Assembly (NCBI GenBank): GCA_028714875.1
Contig: JAQTLN010000029.1
Location: 1 to 39,601 of the forward strand
DNA length: 39,601 bases
Reading direction: 5' to 3'
DNA from: Gallionellaceae bacterium
GTDB taxonomy: Bacteria > Pseudomonadota > Gammaproteobacteria > Burkholderiales > Thiobacillaceae
Shown here: one piece after another, positions 16,302 to 25,743 of the stretch
Position numbering within the stretch: position 1 is the stretch's first letter
Layout: the number at the start of each line of letters is the position of its first letter
Program-made: the position numbers and the translations under genes
Notes under the pieces: generated by a model
What the model saw: the letters and a program-made list of their open reading frames with translations, nothing else
The model's database searches: none
Told to the model about the DNA's origin: nothing

Positions 16302-17108
16302 ATGAGCAGCATCGAGCAATATCGCATCACCAAGGAACCCTACTATCGCGCCGTCGCCGACGAAGTGGCGTTGTACGAAGCCGCCTACTCCGTGCGCATG
16401 CCGATGATGCTCAAGGGGCCGACCGGTTGCGGCAAGACCCGTTTCGTCGAATACATGGCCTGGAAATTGAGCAAGCCGCTGATCACCGTGGCCTGTAACG
16501 AAGACATGACCGCCTCCGACCTGGTCGGCCGCTTCCTGCTCTCCGCCCAGGGCACCGAATGGCAGGATGGCCCGCTGGCCATCGGCGCCCGCCACGGCGC
16601 CATCGTCTACCTCGACGAAGTGGTCGAGGCGCGCCAGGACACCACCGTGGTGATCCACCCACTGACCGACAACCGCCGTGTATTGCCCCTGGAAAAGAAG
16701 GGCGAACTGGTCAACGCCCACCCCGATTTCCAGATTGTGATTTCCTACAACCCCGGCTATCAGTCGCTGATGAAGGATCTGAAGCAGTCCACCAAACAGC
16801 GTTTCGGCGGCCTCGACTTCACCTATCCCGAGCACGACATCGAGACCGAGATCGTGGCGCATGAATCCTGTGTCGCCGCCGACATCGCCGGCAAACTGGT
16901 GTCGATCGCCGAGCGCTCGCGCAACCTCAAGGGCCACGGCCTCGACGAAGGCCTGTCCACCCGCATGCTGATCTACGCCGGCAGCCTGATCGCCAAGGGC
17001 GTGAAGCCGCTGCCCGCCTGTCGTGTCGCCCTGGTGCGCCCGATCACCGACGATCCGGACATGCGTGACGCCCTGGACGCGGCGGTCGGCACCTTCTTTT
17101 CCGCCTGA
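16302..17108 (+). CDS. cbbQ: Rubisco activase AAA+ motor CbbQ
   Basis: A 268-residue MoxR-group AAA+ ATPase. Walker A GPTGCGKT is at residues 39-46 and Walker B IVYLDEV has D105-E106. The sensor-1 strand [12 protein letters not shown] and the C-terminal lid [13 protein letters not shown] are visible. CbbQ forms a hexamer that works with CbbO to reactivate inhibited Rubisco. It is separated from cbbO by the SulP-SbtA-SbtB transport genes instead of being adjacent, as is more usual. Confidence 0.95.
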   Translation: MSSIEQYRITKEPYYRAVADEVALYEAAYSVRMPMMLKGPTGCGKTRFVEYMAWKLSKPLITVACNEDMTASDLVGRFLLSAQGTEWQDGPLAIGARHGAIVYLDEVVEARQDTTVVIHPLTDNRRVLPLEKKGELVNAHPDFQIVISYNPGYQSLMKDLKQSTKQRFGGLDFTYPEHDIETEIVAHESCVAADIAGKLVSIAERSRNLKGHGLDEGLSTRMLIYAGSLIAKGVKPLPACRVALVRPITDDPDMRDALDAAVGTFFSA

Positions 17109-17166
17109 TCGTCTTGACGCGGAGCATAAGCCGCGCGAATTTCCACCTAGCCGGAGGCCATAGGCC

Positions 17167-18402
17167 ATGCCACTCGTCAACATGAAACACCTGATCACCC
17201 ATGCCTACCGCAACGGCTACGCGGTGGGCGCCTTCGATGTGGTGAGCCTGGCTTTCCTGCAAGCCATCGTGGCCGCGGCGGAAACGGCGCGCGCGCCGGT
17301 GATTCTGAGCCTGGCCGAAACCCGCTTCGAGGAGTTCGATTTCGAACTCCTCATGCCGGCGGTGGAAGCGGCGGCGCGGCGGGCGAGCGTGCCGGTGGCG
17401 ATCCAGTTGGACCACGGCGCCAACCTGGAGTCCGCCGTCCACGCCATTCGCCTGGGCTGCAACGGCGTCATGCTGGATGCCTCGCACGATTCGTTTTTCG
17501 ACAACGTGGAACGCACTCGCGCCGTGGTCGAAATGGCCCGCGCCTGCGGCGTGGCGGTGGAAGGCGAACTGGGCTATGTACCCGGCGTGGCGGGCGAATC
17601 CCCCGCCGGCGCGCTAAGTTACACAACCCTGGCGGAGGCCAAGGGCTATGTCGAACGTACCGGCGTGGATTTCCTCGCGGTCTCCATCGGCACCGTGCAC
17701 GGCCACTTGAAGGACAAGCCCAGGCTGGACTGGGGCCGCCTCAAGGAAATCAACACCGCGCTGGGTATTCCCCTGGTCATCCACGGCGGCAGCGGGCTCA
17801 GCGACGAGCAGTCGCGCAAACTCATCACGCTCGGCATCGCCAAGATCAATTACGCCACTGCCCTGGCCGACATCGCCGGGGAGCGCATCCGCGCCGCCGC
17901 GAAAGCCGGCGCCAAAAGCCATGCGGCCCTGCTGGCCGAGGTGCGCGGCGCGGTGAGCGCGGAAGTCGAACGTTGCCTGCGGGTGTGGGGGTCGGCCGGG
18001 CGCGCCGCCGAGGTTCAGGCCCAGTGCCAGCCCTGGCTCAACGTGGAACATGTGGTGGTCTACAACGCCCCCACCCTGGATGAAGGCCGGCTGCGCGCCC
18101 TCATGGCGGAGGGGCAGCGCCAGCTTGCCACCATCCCCGGCGTGCGCGAGGTCGTGGTGGGCAGCGTCGCCGACAAAAGCGCCCGCTACCGACATTGCTG
18201 GCTCATCCGCTTCGCGTCGGCGGCCGTGATCGACAGCTTCAAGCGGCATCCGGTCCAGGCCAGCTTTATCGATCGCCAGTTCAATGCGGCCGTGGCGGAT
18301 CGTCTCGGCGCCGATTACTGCATCGCTGACCAGCGCACCGGCGCGGCCACCCTGCCGCTCTCCAGCGCCCCCATCCTCACGAGCCGGGACGTCAGCGTCT
18401 GA
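17167..18402 (+). CDS. Class II fructose-bisphosphate aldolase fused to a Dabb domain
   Basis: A 411-residue protein. Residues 1-280 form a class II ketose-bisphosphate aldolase with zinc ligands in QLDHGANL, GTVHGH and VIHGGSG and the DASHDS catalytic segment. In the Calvin cycle this makes fructose- and sedoheptulose-bisphosphates. Residues about 291-380 form a separate dimeric alpha/beta barrel (Dabb) domain, recognised by VEHVVVYNAPTLDEGRL, IPGVREVVVG and FKRHPVQASFIDR. Dabb domains usually occur alone. The gene ends the carbon-fixation operon and is followed by two hairpins. Tagatose-bisphosphate aldolase is an alternative for the catalytic part. Confidence 0.88.
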   Translation: MPLVNMKHLITHAYRNGYAVGAFDVVSLAFLQAIVAAAETARAPVILSLAETRFEEFDFELLMPAVEAAARRASVPVAIQLDHGANLESAVHAIRLGCNGVMLDASHDSFFDNVERTRAVVEMARACGVAVEGELGYVPGVAGESPAGALSYTTLAEAKGYVERTGVDFLAVSIGTVHGHLKDKPRLDWGRLKEINTALGIPLVIHGGSGLSDEQSRKLITLGIAKINYATALADIAGERIRAAAKAGAKSHAALLAEVRGAVSAEVERCLRVWGSAGRAAEVQAQCQPWLNVEHVVVYNAPTLDEGRLRALMAEGQRQLATIPGVREVVVGSVADKSARYRHCWLIRFASAAVIDSFKRHPVQASFIDRQFNAAVADRLGADYCIADQRTGAATLPLSSAPILTSRDVSV

Positions 18403-18420
18403 GGACGTTCGCGCCGCAAT

Positions 18421-18456
18421 CCAGTGAAATCAACTGGACCCCGGCTTTCGCCGGGG
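18421..18456 (+). terminator. Two adjacent hairpins ending the carbon-fixation operon
   Basis: CCAGT-N7-ACTGG (18421-18437) is followed immediately by CCCCGGC-TTTC-GCCGGGG (18439-18456). They start about 20 bases past the aldolase stop. The second stem is strong, but no uninterrupted U-tract follows, so termination may be partial or Rho-aided. Confidence 0.55.
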
Positions 18457-18538
18457 TGGTGAGGTAATCAGCGTTTCCTTAACGCGAAAAGAGCGGAGTA
18501 ATCGGCCCTCTGCCGCGAATCGTGCCGAAGCACCGCCC

Positions 18539-18620
18539 GTAGCGCCGGCTGGAAGCCGGCGTCTTTGCCGTAACGGCCGCCGGTGGTTTTACCAGACGCC
18601 GGCTGGAAGCCGACGCTAGC
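18539..18620. repeat. GCCGGC palindromic repeat, tandem pair (family 2)
   Basis: Two palindromes, GCGCCGGCTGGAAGCCGGCG near 18541 and ACGCCGGCTGGAAGCCGACG near 18595, lie 35 bases apart with flanking GTAGC and GCTAG. The same family occurs at 24046-24104 and, diverged, at 29323-29393. These look like REP-type elements; no transposase is in the window. Confidence 0.75.
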
Positions 18621-18763
18621 TGTTGGCTAAATCCCCCCCACTTCCACATTGACCTACAGCCAAGCGCACAGCGCCTGGCAAGTTGTTCCATATGGCGATG
18701 CCTGCGAGAATGCTGCGCCAACTGTTGCTTTATGCAACTTTTCAACCAAAATCAGAGCCCGCC

Positions 18764-19324
18764 ATGATCCGCAGCAACCCCAACGGCGACATCCCCGTCG
18801 TCCATGAATCCGCCTTCGTCGACCCCACCGCCATCCTGTGCGGCAAGGTCATCGTCGGGGAGAACGTCTTTATCGGCCCCTACGCCGTGATCCGCGCCGA
18901 CGAGGTGGATGAACAGGGCGGCATGGAGCCCATCGTCATCGGCGCCGATTCCAACATCCAGGACGGCGTGGTGATTCACTGCAAAGCCGGCGGCGGCGTA
19001 ACCATCGGACTCGGCAGCTCGATCGCCCACCGCTCCATCGTGCACGGCCCCTGCACGGTCGGCGACAACGTCTTCATCGGCTTCAACTCGGTGCTGTTCA
19101 ATTGCAACGTCGGCGACGGCTCCGTGGTGCGCCACAACTCGGTGGTGGAAGGCTGCACCGTGCCGCCCGGCTTCTACATCCCCTCCGCGACCAACATCCA
19201 CTCCGACGCCGAACTCGCCACCATCACCCCAGTCACCCCCAACCAGACCGGCTTCTCGGAAAGTGTCGCCCAGGCCAACAAGGAACTGGTGAAGGGCTAC
19301 AAGCGGATCAGGAACGAGTTCTGA
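18764..19324 (+). CDS. Gamma-class carbonic anhydrase, copy 1
   Basis: A 186-residue left-handed beta-helix protein that should trimerise and interconvert CO2 and bicarbonate. The three zinc histidines are present: H72 in VVIHC and H89/H94 in SIAHRSIVHGP, with the 5-residue spacing seen in Methanosarcina Cam (H117/H122). An acidic loop (DEVDEQGGMEP) stands where Cam has its proton-shuttle glutamate. The C-terminal helix (SESVAQANKELVKGYKRIR) also resembles Cam and the CcmM head. The ATG at 18764 is chosen by alignment with copy 2 at 28705, which it matches at all but about 14 residues. Confidence 0.9.
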   Translation: MIRSNPNGDIPVVHESAFVDPTAILCGKVIVGENVFIGPYAVIRADEVDEQGGMEPIVIGADSNIQDGVVIHCKAGGGVTIGLGSSIAHRSIVHGPCTVGDNVFIGFNSVLFNCNVGDGSVVRHNSVVEGCTVPPGFYIPSATNIHSDAELATITPVTPNQTGFSESVAQANKELVKGYKRIRNEF

Positions 19325-19339
19325 CGCGGTGCCGCCGCG

Positions 19340-20460
19340 TCAGAACGGGATGCCGTCGAAGTCGTCTTCAGCCATGACGCTACGATGGCGGCGTAGCTGC
19401 TTTAGCCAGGCCTTGAGGGTCGCGGCTTCCTGTATCGCTTTCAGGTCCGCCTTGATGTCACGCAGATACGCTCGCGTTCGGGCGATGTCGGCATCGAGTT
19501 CGCGCATCATGGCGGCCGGGGTGATCCGCCGATAGGTGTCGATACCCAGGTCGAGCATGACGCCATCGCTGATCTGGAACACCCGGTCCTCCATTTCCCG
19601 CAACTGCTCTTTCAGTATCTTGTTGAAATACCCCAGGCGCTCCTCGCTAAGGTGATTGAGGGCGGTCTGGTCGATGTGTTCGATCTTCATCTGCAATTCC
19701 AGCAAGGCGAGCAGGTCTTTCTGGTCGTAGGCCTGGTTCACCCGCTGCATCAATTCGGTCTTGCGCGCGCGCTCCTCCGGTCGAGTTCGCGGTCGGGATG
19801 CAGGGCGCTGGCGAGTTTGCGGTAAATCTCCCGCAGAGACTGGTTGACCCGTTGCTCCTCCTCGCGCAGCTTGTCCTCACGGGCCAGTTGCTTCGCGCTC
19901 TTCTTGCGTTGCGGCCGCGCGGCATCCCGCGCCGCCGCCTTCGCCTCCTCCTCCAGCCTGGCGCGCATCTGTTCCATGAACGCATCCGGATCACTCATAT
20001 CCAGATCGTCACCCAGATCAAGGCCAAGTGTGTCTTCCAGCATGGCCTTCATCCCGGAGGCGGCATCGGACATTTCCAGGTCGAAATCACCGCCGTAGCG
20101 GTTGTAAATCGCCTTCATCTCCGCGTCGCCATCCTCGGCCGCCAATTCACCCGCCCATTCGCGCACCAGTTCGTCGACCAGATGTCGGTCGGCCTTGCCC
20201 AACTGCTTGAACGACCGTGCCCGATCCAGGCCGAACACAACGGCCCGCCGCAGCCGCGCGGCCTCCTCGATCAACGGCGTCAACTTGGCGAGATGGCGTT
20301 GCTGATAGCGCGGCACGGCGGCCTCCCACTCCAGCAGCAGCGCGCGTTGCTTCTCGATCTTGCCGATCAGGGTATTGAATGATTTCTGCGCTTTGGAAAG
20401 CTGGGGACGCTCCCGGCTGGGAACGACACTGATGGAATCGGAATCGGAAAAAAGGTCCAT
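19340..20460 (-). pseudogene. J-domain-like gene broken by a one-base frameshift
   Basis: Read on the minus strand from ATG 20460, the first part (MDLFSDSDSISVVPSRER...) runs through a charged, coiled-coil-rich region to a DnaJ-like segment SLREIYRKLASALHPDREL. It then falls out of frame near 19779-19780. Restoring one C there (GACCCGGAG instead of GACCGGAG) joins it to the second frame as PEERARKTELMQRVNQAYDQ, which continues to 19340. The joined protein would be about 370 residues. The HPD triad of J-domains is intact. This could be a true frameshift mutation, a sequencing error in a short G run, or recoding; I favour mutation or error. Confidence 0.75.
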
Positions 20461-20598
20461 GACACTACGGCGATGAAGATGGGAAGGGGCGAATTGTGCA
20501 AGTCGGGGAGAGGCGCGGCAAACCTGGGCACCGCGACTGACAACCGGCTCACGCCACATGGACGGGACGACGATCGCGCCGCCGCCCGTCGCGCGCGA

Positions 20599-21303
20599 TC
20601 ACGGATTGACCGTCGCTTCCTCGATCAGCACCTTGTAGACATATCCGGCGCCGAAATCACGGTTGACGTGGACCACGCCGTTCACGGTGACCACATCCCC
20701 AAGCTTCACCGAATTCGTGGACGTCACCAGCAGGTCGTTCGTGTTGTCGGCGGCGGAACCGGAACCATCGCGTAGATGAATCCAGTTTTTCCCCAGGATC
20801 ATGGGGTTGTACTTCACGACCTTGCCGCGAACCAGAACCGGTTTGTCCTTCAGTTCAGCGCTTTTCCCGATGGTCTCCGCAACGGTGTAGGCGTTGATCC
20901 CGCTGGCCTTCTCCACCGGGGTGTCCACGCCGACTTCCGCCTTGGCGACGCTCGCATGAGCCGCGACCATATCGGCGCTGGAAGTCACCGCGCTTGCCTC
21001 CGGGCCACCCAGAGTTGCAAACAGAATTGTCGGGAAAACCTGCTTCAGTGACTTGCTCTCGAAGTTGGTCATGACCAGCACATTTTCGAGTGTGACCGCC
21101 GCGCCCGGCTTGACCGTCGTCTTGTTGACCGCGGCCCAGGTTTCGCCGTCGCCAGTCTTGAGACGCAGGTAGGTATAGCCGTCGACATCCTTGAACTCGA
21201 GCACTTCCCCCGTGACAGTGCCGGACGCCGCCGCGGCGGGCGGGTCACCGGCCCAAGCGTGGGTGGCAACAACAAGCGAGCAAATCGCCAACAAGGCCTT
21301 CAT
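20599..21303 (-). CDS. Exported protein with two OB-fold-like modules, function unknown
   Basis: A 234-residue protein with a clear signal peptide (MKALLAICSLVVATHAWA, cleavage near residue 18). Two similar modules follow. Both have a short strand, a lysine-rich GKVV or GEVLEF start and a hydrophobic/glycine pattern typical of OB-folds (residues about 25-80 and 145-230, the second with VLVRGKVVKYNP and WIHLRDGSG). No catalytic motif is visible. It probably lies in the periplasm. AAGGAG on the minus strand (21314-21319) is its ribosome site and lies inside a hairpin. Confidence 0.75.
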   Translation of the reverse strand: MKALLAICSLVVATHAWAGDPPAAAASGTVTGEVLEFKDVDGYTYLRLKTGDGETWAAVNKTTVKPGAAVTLENVLVMTNFESKSLKQVFPTILFATLGGPEASAVTSSADMVAAHASVAKAEVGVDTPVEKASGINAYTVAETIGKSAELKDKPVLVRGKVVKYNPMILGKNWIHLRDGSGSAADNTNDLLVTSTNSVKLGDVVTVNGVVHVNRDFGAGYVYKVLIEEATVNP

Positions 21304-21308
21304 GGTCG

Positions 21309-21342
21309 GGTAACTCCTTCTGATGTGAACGCGAAGGTTACC
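21309..21342 (-). promoter_or_regulatory. Leader hairpin covering a Shine-Dalgarno
   Basis: On the minus strand GGTAACCTTC (21342-21333) can pair with GAAGGAGTTACC (21320-21309) with one bulge. The AAGGAG ribosome site of the exported OB-fold-like gene is in the 3' arm. The structure would hide the site when folded, so it may tune translation by temperature or ligand, or be fortuitous. Confidence 0.4.
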
Positions 21343-21432
21343 AGCAACATATCGTGATCAGAGGGTGCCAGGTTTGGCGGAACGTCTCGCGGTGGAGCGA
21401 AATGCCCCTGGAACATGGATCGACTCGTTGTT

Positions 21433-21553
21433 TCACCCCATCTCCGCCCCGTACTTCTTCAACTTCCGCCACCACCCGGTCGATGCCCAGCATCAGCGCG
21501 GCGAGGCTCTGGTTGCCGTGGGCTTCTTCCAGAACCAAGATGGTGTAGTCGCG
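21433..21553 (-). pseudogene. Remnant of the 3' end of a sigma54 response regulator
   Basis: This 121-base stretch is a diverged direct repeat of the last 126 bases of the response regulator gene at 22670-22795, stop codon included. Translated, it still reads VLEEAHGNQSLAALMLGIDRV, matching VLEEAHGNQTLAAQMLGIDRV of the Fis-type helix-turn-helix. A 5-base deletion then shifts the frame where the intact gene reads SLWRKLKK. No other part of the gene is found here. It is non-functional. Confidence 0.85.
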
Positions 21554-21709
21554 TCAGGGCCGAATAAGCACGCCTGAAGGCTAGAATCCGGGAAAGCCAC
21601 GGTAGATGAAAGTTATGGGAAGGTAATTTATGCAATGAACGGGCAAGCAGGCCTGGCCTACCCGACATTTGCCTTCCCATCCTGTTTTTCAACCTCACGG
21701 GTGACCGCG

Positions 21710-21919
21710 ATGCAAGCAGTCGAATTCAACAGCACCGCTCACGACAACATCGTCGAGCTCCCTCCCGAACTGCGCGCCTGGAATGGGCGCCAAGTCAGGG
21801 TCATCCTGCTGGCCGAGGAGGGAAACGCCCCCGCCGATGCCGGCGTCCGCTCATTCACGGCGCTTTCGCTGAAAACCCAAGGTTTCCGCTTCAATCGGGA
21901 CGAAGCCAATGCCCGGTAA
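21710..21919 (+). CDS. Probable antitoxin of a VapBC-type pair
   Basis: A 69-residue protein starting MQAVEFNSTAHDNIVELPPEL. The strand pattern (IVELPPELRAWNGRQVRVILLAEE) resembles small AbrB-like or DUF-type antitoxins that bind DNA as swapped-hairpin dimers. It overlaps the PIN-domain toxin gene by 11 bases, the usual coupling of such pairs. A longer in-frame start at 21635 has no support. Identification rests mainly on the neighbour. Confidence 0.65.
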   Translation: MQAVEFNSTAHDNIVELPPELRAWNGRQVRVILLAEEGNAPADAGVRSFTALSLKTQGFRFNRDEANAR

Positions 21920-22319
21920 GTATTTCGTCGACAGCAACGTCGTGCTCTACCTCTATTCGGAGGATGAGCCCGCCAAAAAAGCGGCGGCGGAGGACGTGGT
22001 GCGCGGCCAGGAACGCGCCTGGATCAGTACTCAGGTGCTTTCCGAGATGGCGAACGTGCTACGCCGCAAATTCCGGCTGGAATATCCGGCAATCGCCGCC
22101 GCTGTAGCCGAAGTCCGCGCGGCATGCGATGTCCATATCGTCACCCCGGAAACCATCGCGCTCGCACTCAGGCTGGGCGAGCGATACCGCCATTCCTACT
22201 TCGATAGCCTGATCCTCGCGGCGGCGCTGGAATGCGGCTGCGACACGCTGGCCAGCGAAGACATGCAGGATGGCATGCTCGTCGAATCCCGCCTGAGCAT
22301 CCGGAATCCATTCGCTTGA
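21909..22319 (+). CDS. vapC: PIN-domain ribonuclease toxin, VapC-like
   Basis: A 136-residue PIN-domain protein. The acidic metal-binding residues are visible in YFVDSNVVLYLY, in SEMANVLRRK and in YFDSLILAAALECGCDTLASEDMQDG. VapC toxins cleave tRNA or rRNA and are neutralised by the upstream antitoxin. The start overlaps the antitoxin stop. The pair lies between the duplicated ends of the response regulator gene, which suggests it arrived with that rearrangement. Confidence 0.85.
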   Translation: MPGKYFVDSNVVLYLYSEDEPAKKAAAEDVVRGQERAWISTQVLSEMANVLRRKFRLEYPAIAAAVAEVRAACDVHIVTPETIALALRLGERYRHSYFDSLILAAALECGCDTLASEDMQDGMLVESRLSIRNPFA

Positions 22320-22669
22320 CCGGTTAGAGAAGTATCGGCAAATGTTGAAACCCTCGACATGGAGTGGTTCCATGCCTTGGGTGTCGGCCGGGCAATCGTC
22401 TTTCACGACACCCCCGAAGCCATTCAACAACGATGGCGGGAGGAGGTATTTGTCGTGCCCGTCAACGTCCAGTCACAACGCACCCGTATTTACACCCTGT
22501 CGGAATACTGGATGGCGTTACTGAAAAACGTACTGGTTAACACAAGCATTAGCACAAGCTGATTAGCGTCTAAACCTCCGAATAACAGAACAAAACGCTA
22601 TATGTAGCTTTGTTTGCACGGAATAGCGCAAGCCTGGTGCGGGCGATAATGCCAATTACACCGCCAGAC
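22320..22669. other. Gap between vapC and the response regulator
   Basis: The stretch holds a 67-codon open frame (22359-22562, MEWFHALGVGRAIVFHDTPE...) with no family signal and no good ribosome site, followed by AT-richer sequence. It may be debris from the rearrangement that brought the toxin pair. I see no clear promoter or terminator. Confidence 0.4.
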
Positions 22670-24034
22670 TCACCCCATCTCCTCCCCATACTTCTTCAAC
22701 TTCCGCCACAGCGATACCCGGTCGATGCCCAGCATCTGCGCGGCGAGGGTCTGGTTGCCGTGGGCTTCTTCCAGGACCCAGAGGATGTAGTCGCGCTCCT
22801 GTTCTTCCAGAGGGATGACCTTGCCTTCGCGGCGGCGGAAAGCGCGGATGCTGAGGTCGCGCAGGTCGTCGGGGAGGTGGGCGGCTTCCAGGGTGTCGCC
22901 CTGGCAGATGGCGACGCCACGCTCGATGATGTTTTCCAGTTCGCGCACGTTGCCGGGGAAGTCGTAGGCCTTGAGCAGGGCGAGGGCTTCGTCGGAGATC
23001 GTCCGCAGCGATTTGCCCATCAGGGGCGCGGCGCGGTCGAGGAAGTGCTGGGCCAGCAGCGGGATGTCCTCGCGTCGTTGCGAGAGCGGCGGAATGTGCA
23101 GGTTGACGACGTTGAGGCGGAAATAGAGGTCCTGGCGGAAACGGCCGTCGGCCACCCAGGACTTCATGTCGCGGTTGCTGGCGGCGATGAAGCGCACGTC
23201 CACTTTCACCGGCTTGGTGCCGCCGAGTGGCAGCACTTCCTTTTCCTGGACGGCGCGCAGCAGCTTGACCTGCATGGCGGGGGACATTTCCGTGACTTCG
23301 TCGAGGAACAGGGTGCCGCCGTCAGCGGCGACCAGCAGGCCGGTCTTGCCGATGGCGCCGGTGAAAGCGCCTTTTTCGTGGCCGAACAGTTCGTTGGCGA
23401 GCAGTTCCTCATTGAAGGCGCCGCAGTTCACGGCGAGGAAGGGGCCGCCGTTTTTGCCGGCCCCGCGGCCGCTGTGCTCGTGCAGACAACGCGCGAACAA
23501 TTCCTTGCCGGTGCCGGATTCGCCGGTGATGAGGACATTGCAGCCGGTGGGGGCGATCTGGCGCGCCATGTCGAGCAACTTCTGCATGCCGCCATCGCGG
23601 GTGATGACGCGGGTGCGGCCTGCAAACGCGTCGAGCTGCGCGCGCAAGGCCTTGTTCTCCCGCTTCAGGCGGACCTTCTCCAGCGCCTCGGCCACGGTCT
23701 GGCGCACTTCATCGAGACGGAACGGCTTGGCGATGTAGTGGAATGCGCCTTCCTTCATCGCTTCGATAGCGGTTTCCAGGGTGGCGTGGCCGGTGATCAT
23801 GATGACTTCGGTATCCGGATGCTGTGCCTTGCAGCGGCGCAGCAGGGTCATGCCGTCGACCTTGTCCATTTTCATGTCGCTGAGCACCAGGTCGAAGGGC
23901 TGGCCGTCGAGCAGGTCGAGCGCGTGGCTGCCGCTTTGCGTGGCGGTGATCTGGTAACCCTCTTTGCTCAGCACATGTTCCAGGTTGCGTAGGGCAATGC
24001 GTTCGTCGTCGACAAGCAGGAGGCGGGCGGTCAT
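22670..24034 (-). CDS. NtrC-type sigma54-dependent response regulator
   Basis: A 454-residue activator from the ATG at 24034. The receiver domain (residues 1-120) has phospho-acceptor D53 in LVLSDMKMDKVDG and the KPF lysine. The AAA+ domain (about 140-370) has Walker A GESGTGKE, the sigma54-contacting GAFTGA loop, Walker B GTLFLDEV and the arginine-finger region. A Fis-type helix-turn-helix ends the protein (NQTLAAQMLGIDRVSLWRKLKKYG). It follows the histidine kinase gene and is presumably its partner. It probably acts at the sigma54 promoter at 25695. An upstream in-frame ATG at 24058 is less likely because it lies in a repeat. Confidence 0.93.
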   Translation of the reverse strand: MTARLLLVDDERIALRNLEHVLSKEGYQITATQSGSHALDLLDGQPFDLVLSDMKMDKVDGMTLLRRCKAQHPDTEVIMITGHATLETAIEAMKEGAFHYIAKPFRLDEVRQTVAEALEKVRLKRENKALRAQLDAFAGRTRVITRDGGMQKLLDMARQIAPTGCNVLITGESGTGKELFARCLHEHSGRGAGKNGGPFLAVNCGAFNEELLANELFGHEKGAFTGAIGKTGLLVAADGGTLFLDEVTEMSPAMQVKLLRAVQEKEVLPLGGTKPVKVDVRFIAASNRDMKSWVADGRFRQDLYFRLNVVNLHIPPLSQRREDIPLLAQHFLDRAAPLMGKSLRTISDEALALLKAYDFPGNVRELENIIERGVAICQGDTLEAAHLPDDLRDLSIRAFRRREGKVIPLEEQERDYILWVLEEAHGNQTLAAQMLGIDRVSLWRKLKKYGEEMG

Positions 24035-24045
24035 GGGTGGTGTCG

Positions 24046-24100
24046 GTAGCGCCGGCATCCTTGCCGGCGGGGTTTGGAAAAAGCCGGCTGGAAGCCGGCG

Positions 24101-24104
<4 letters not shown>
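24046..24104. repeat. GCCGGC palindromic repeat (family 2) between kinase and regulator
   Basis: GTAGCGCCGGC at 24046 and GCCGGCGCTAC ending at 24104 are inverted ends, with an inner GCCGGCTGGAAGCCGGC palindrome. The element provides the TAG stop codon of the histidine kinase gene on the minus strand and fills the gap before the regulator ATG. Confidence 0.75.
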
Positions 24105-25594
<1,490 letters not shown>

Positions 25595-25603
25595 GGGGAG
25601 AAG

Positions 25604-25621
25604 TGTAACAGCGGTGTTGCA
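25604..25621. promoter_or_regulatory. Dyad upstream of the sigma54 promoter, candidate activator site
   Basis: TGTAACA-GCGG-TGTTGCA is an inverted repeat with six of seven matching arm pairs. It lies about 75 bases upstream of the -24 element and just beyond the histidine kinase start codon. That is a usual place for an NtrC-type activator to bind. Binding is inferred. Confidence 0.4.
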
Positions 25622-25694
25622 ATATGAAATGCATGAAATAGCCTCACACGGTAATCACCATGTAACTTCAATAGGTTAGAGGCCAAATCCAGGC

Positions 25695-25710
25695 TGGCAC
25701 GCTTGCTGCT
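25695..25710 (+). promoter_or_regulatory. Sigma54 (-24/-12) promoter
   Basis: TGGCACG-CTTG-CTGCT matches the consensus TGGCACG-N4-TTGCT at all but one position. It has the invariant GG and GC in exact spacing (10 bases between them). Transcription would start near 25720, just before the small ORF at 25744. A sigma54 activator is encoded divergently next door. Confidence 0.65.
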
Positions 25711-25743
25711 TTAGGCAATGAATCGCAATCAACCGCTATCGCC

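Larger units (their letters stand above)
18403..18763. other. Gene-free gap after the carbon-fixation operon
   Basis: The gap holds the two hairpins at 18421-18456, two copies of the GCCGGCTGGAAGCCGGCG repeat at 18539-18620, and the short leader of the first gamma carbonic anhydrase gene. I see no convincing coding frame; the ORFs here are reading frames through the repeats. Confidence 0.6.

Noticed and set aside
18683-18763. Upstream extension of gamma carbonic anhydrase copy 1 by 27 residues
   Set aside because: Copy 2 begins at the aligned ATG (28705) and the extension has no counterpart in the family.
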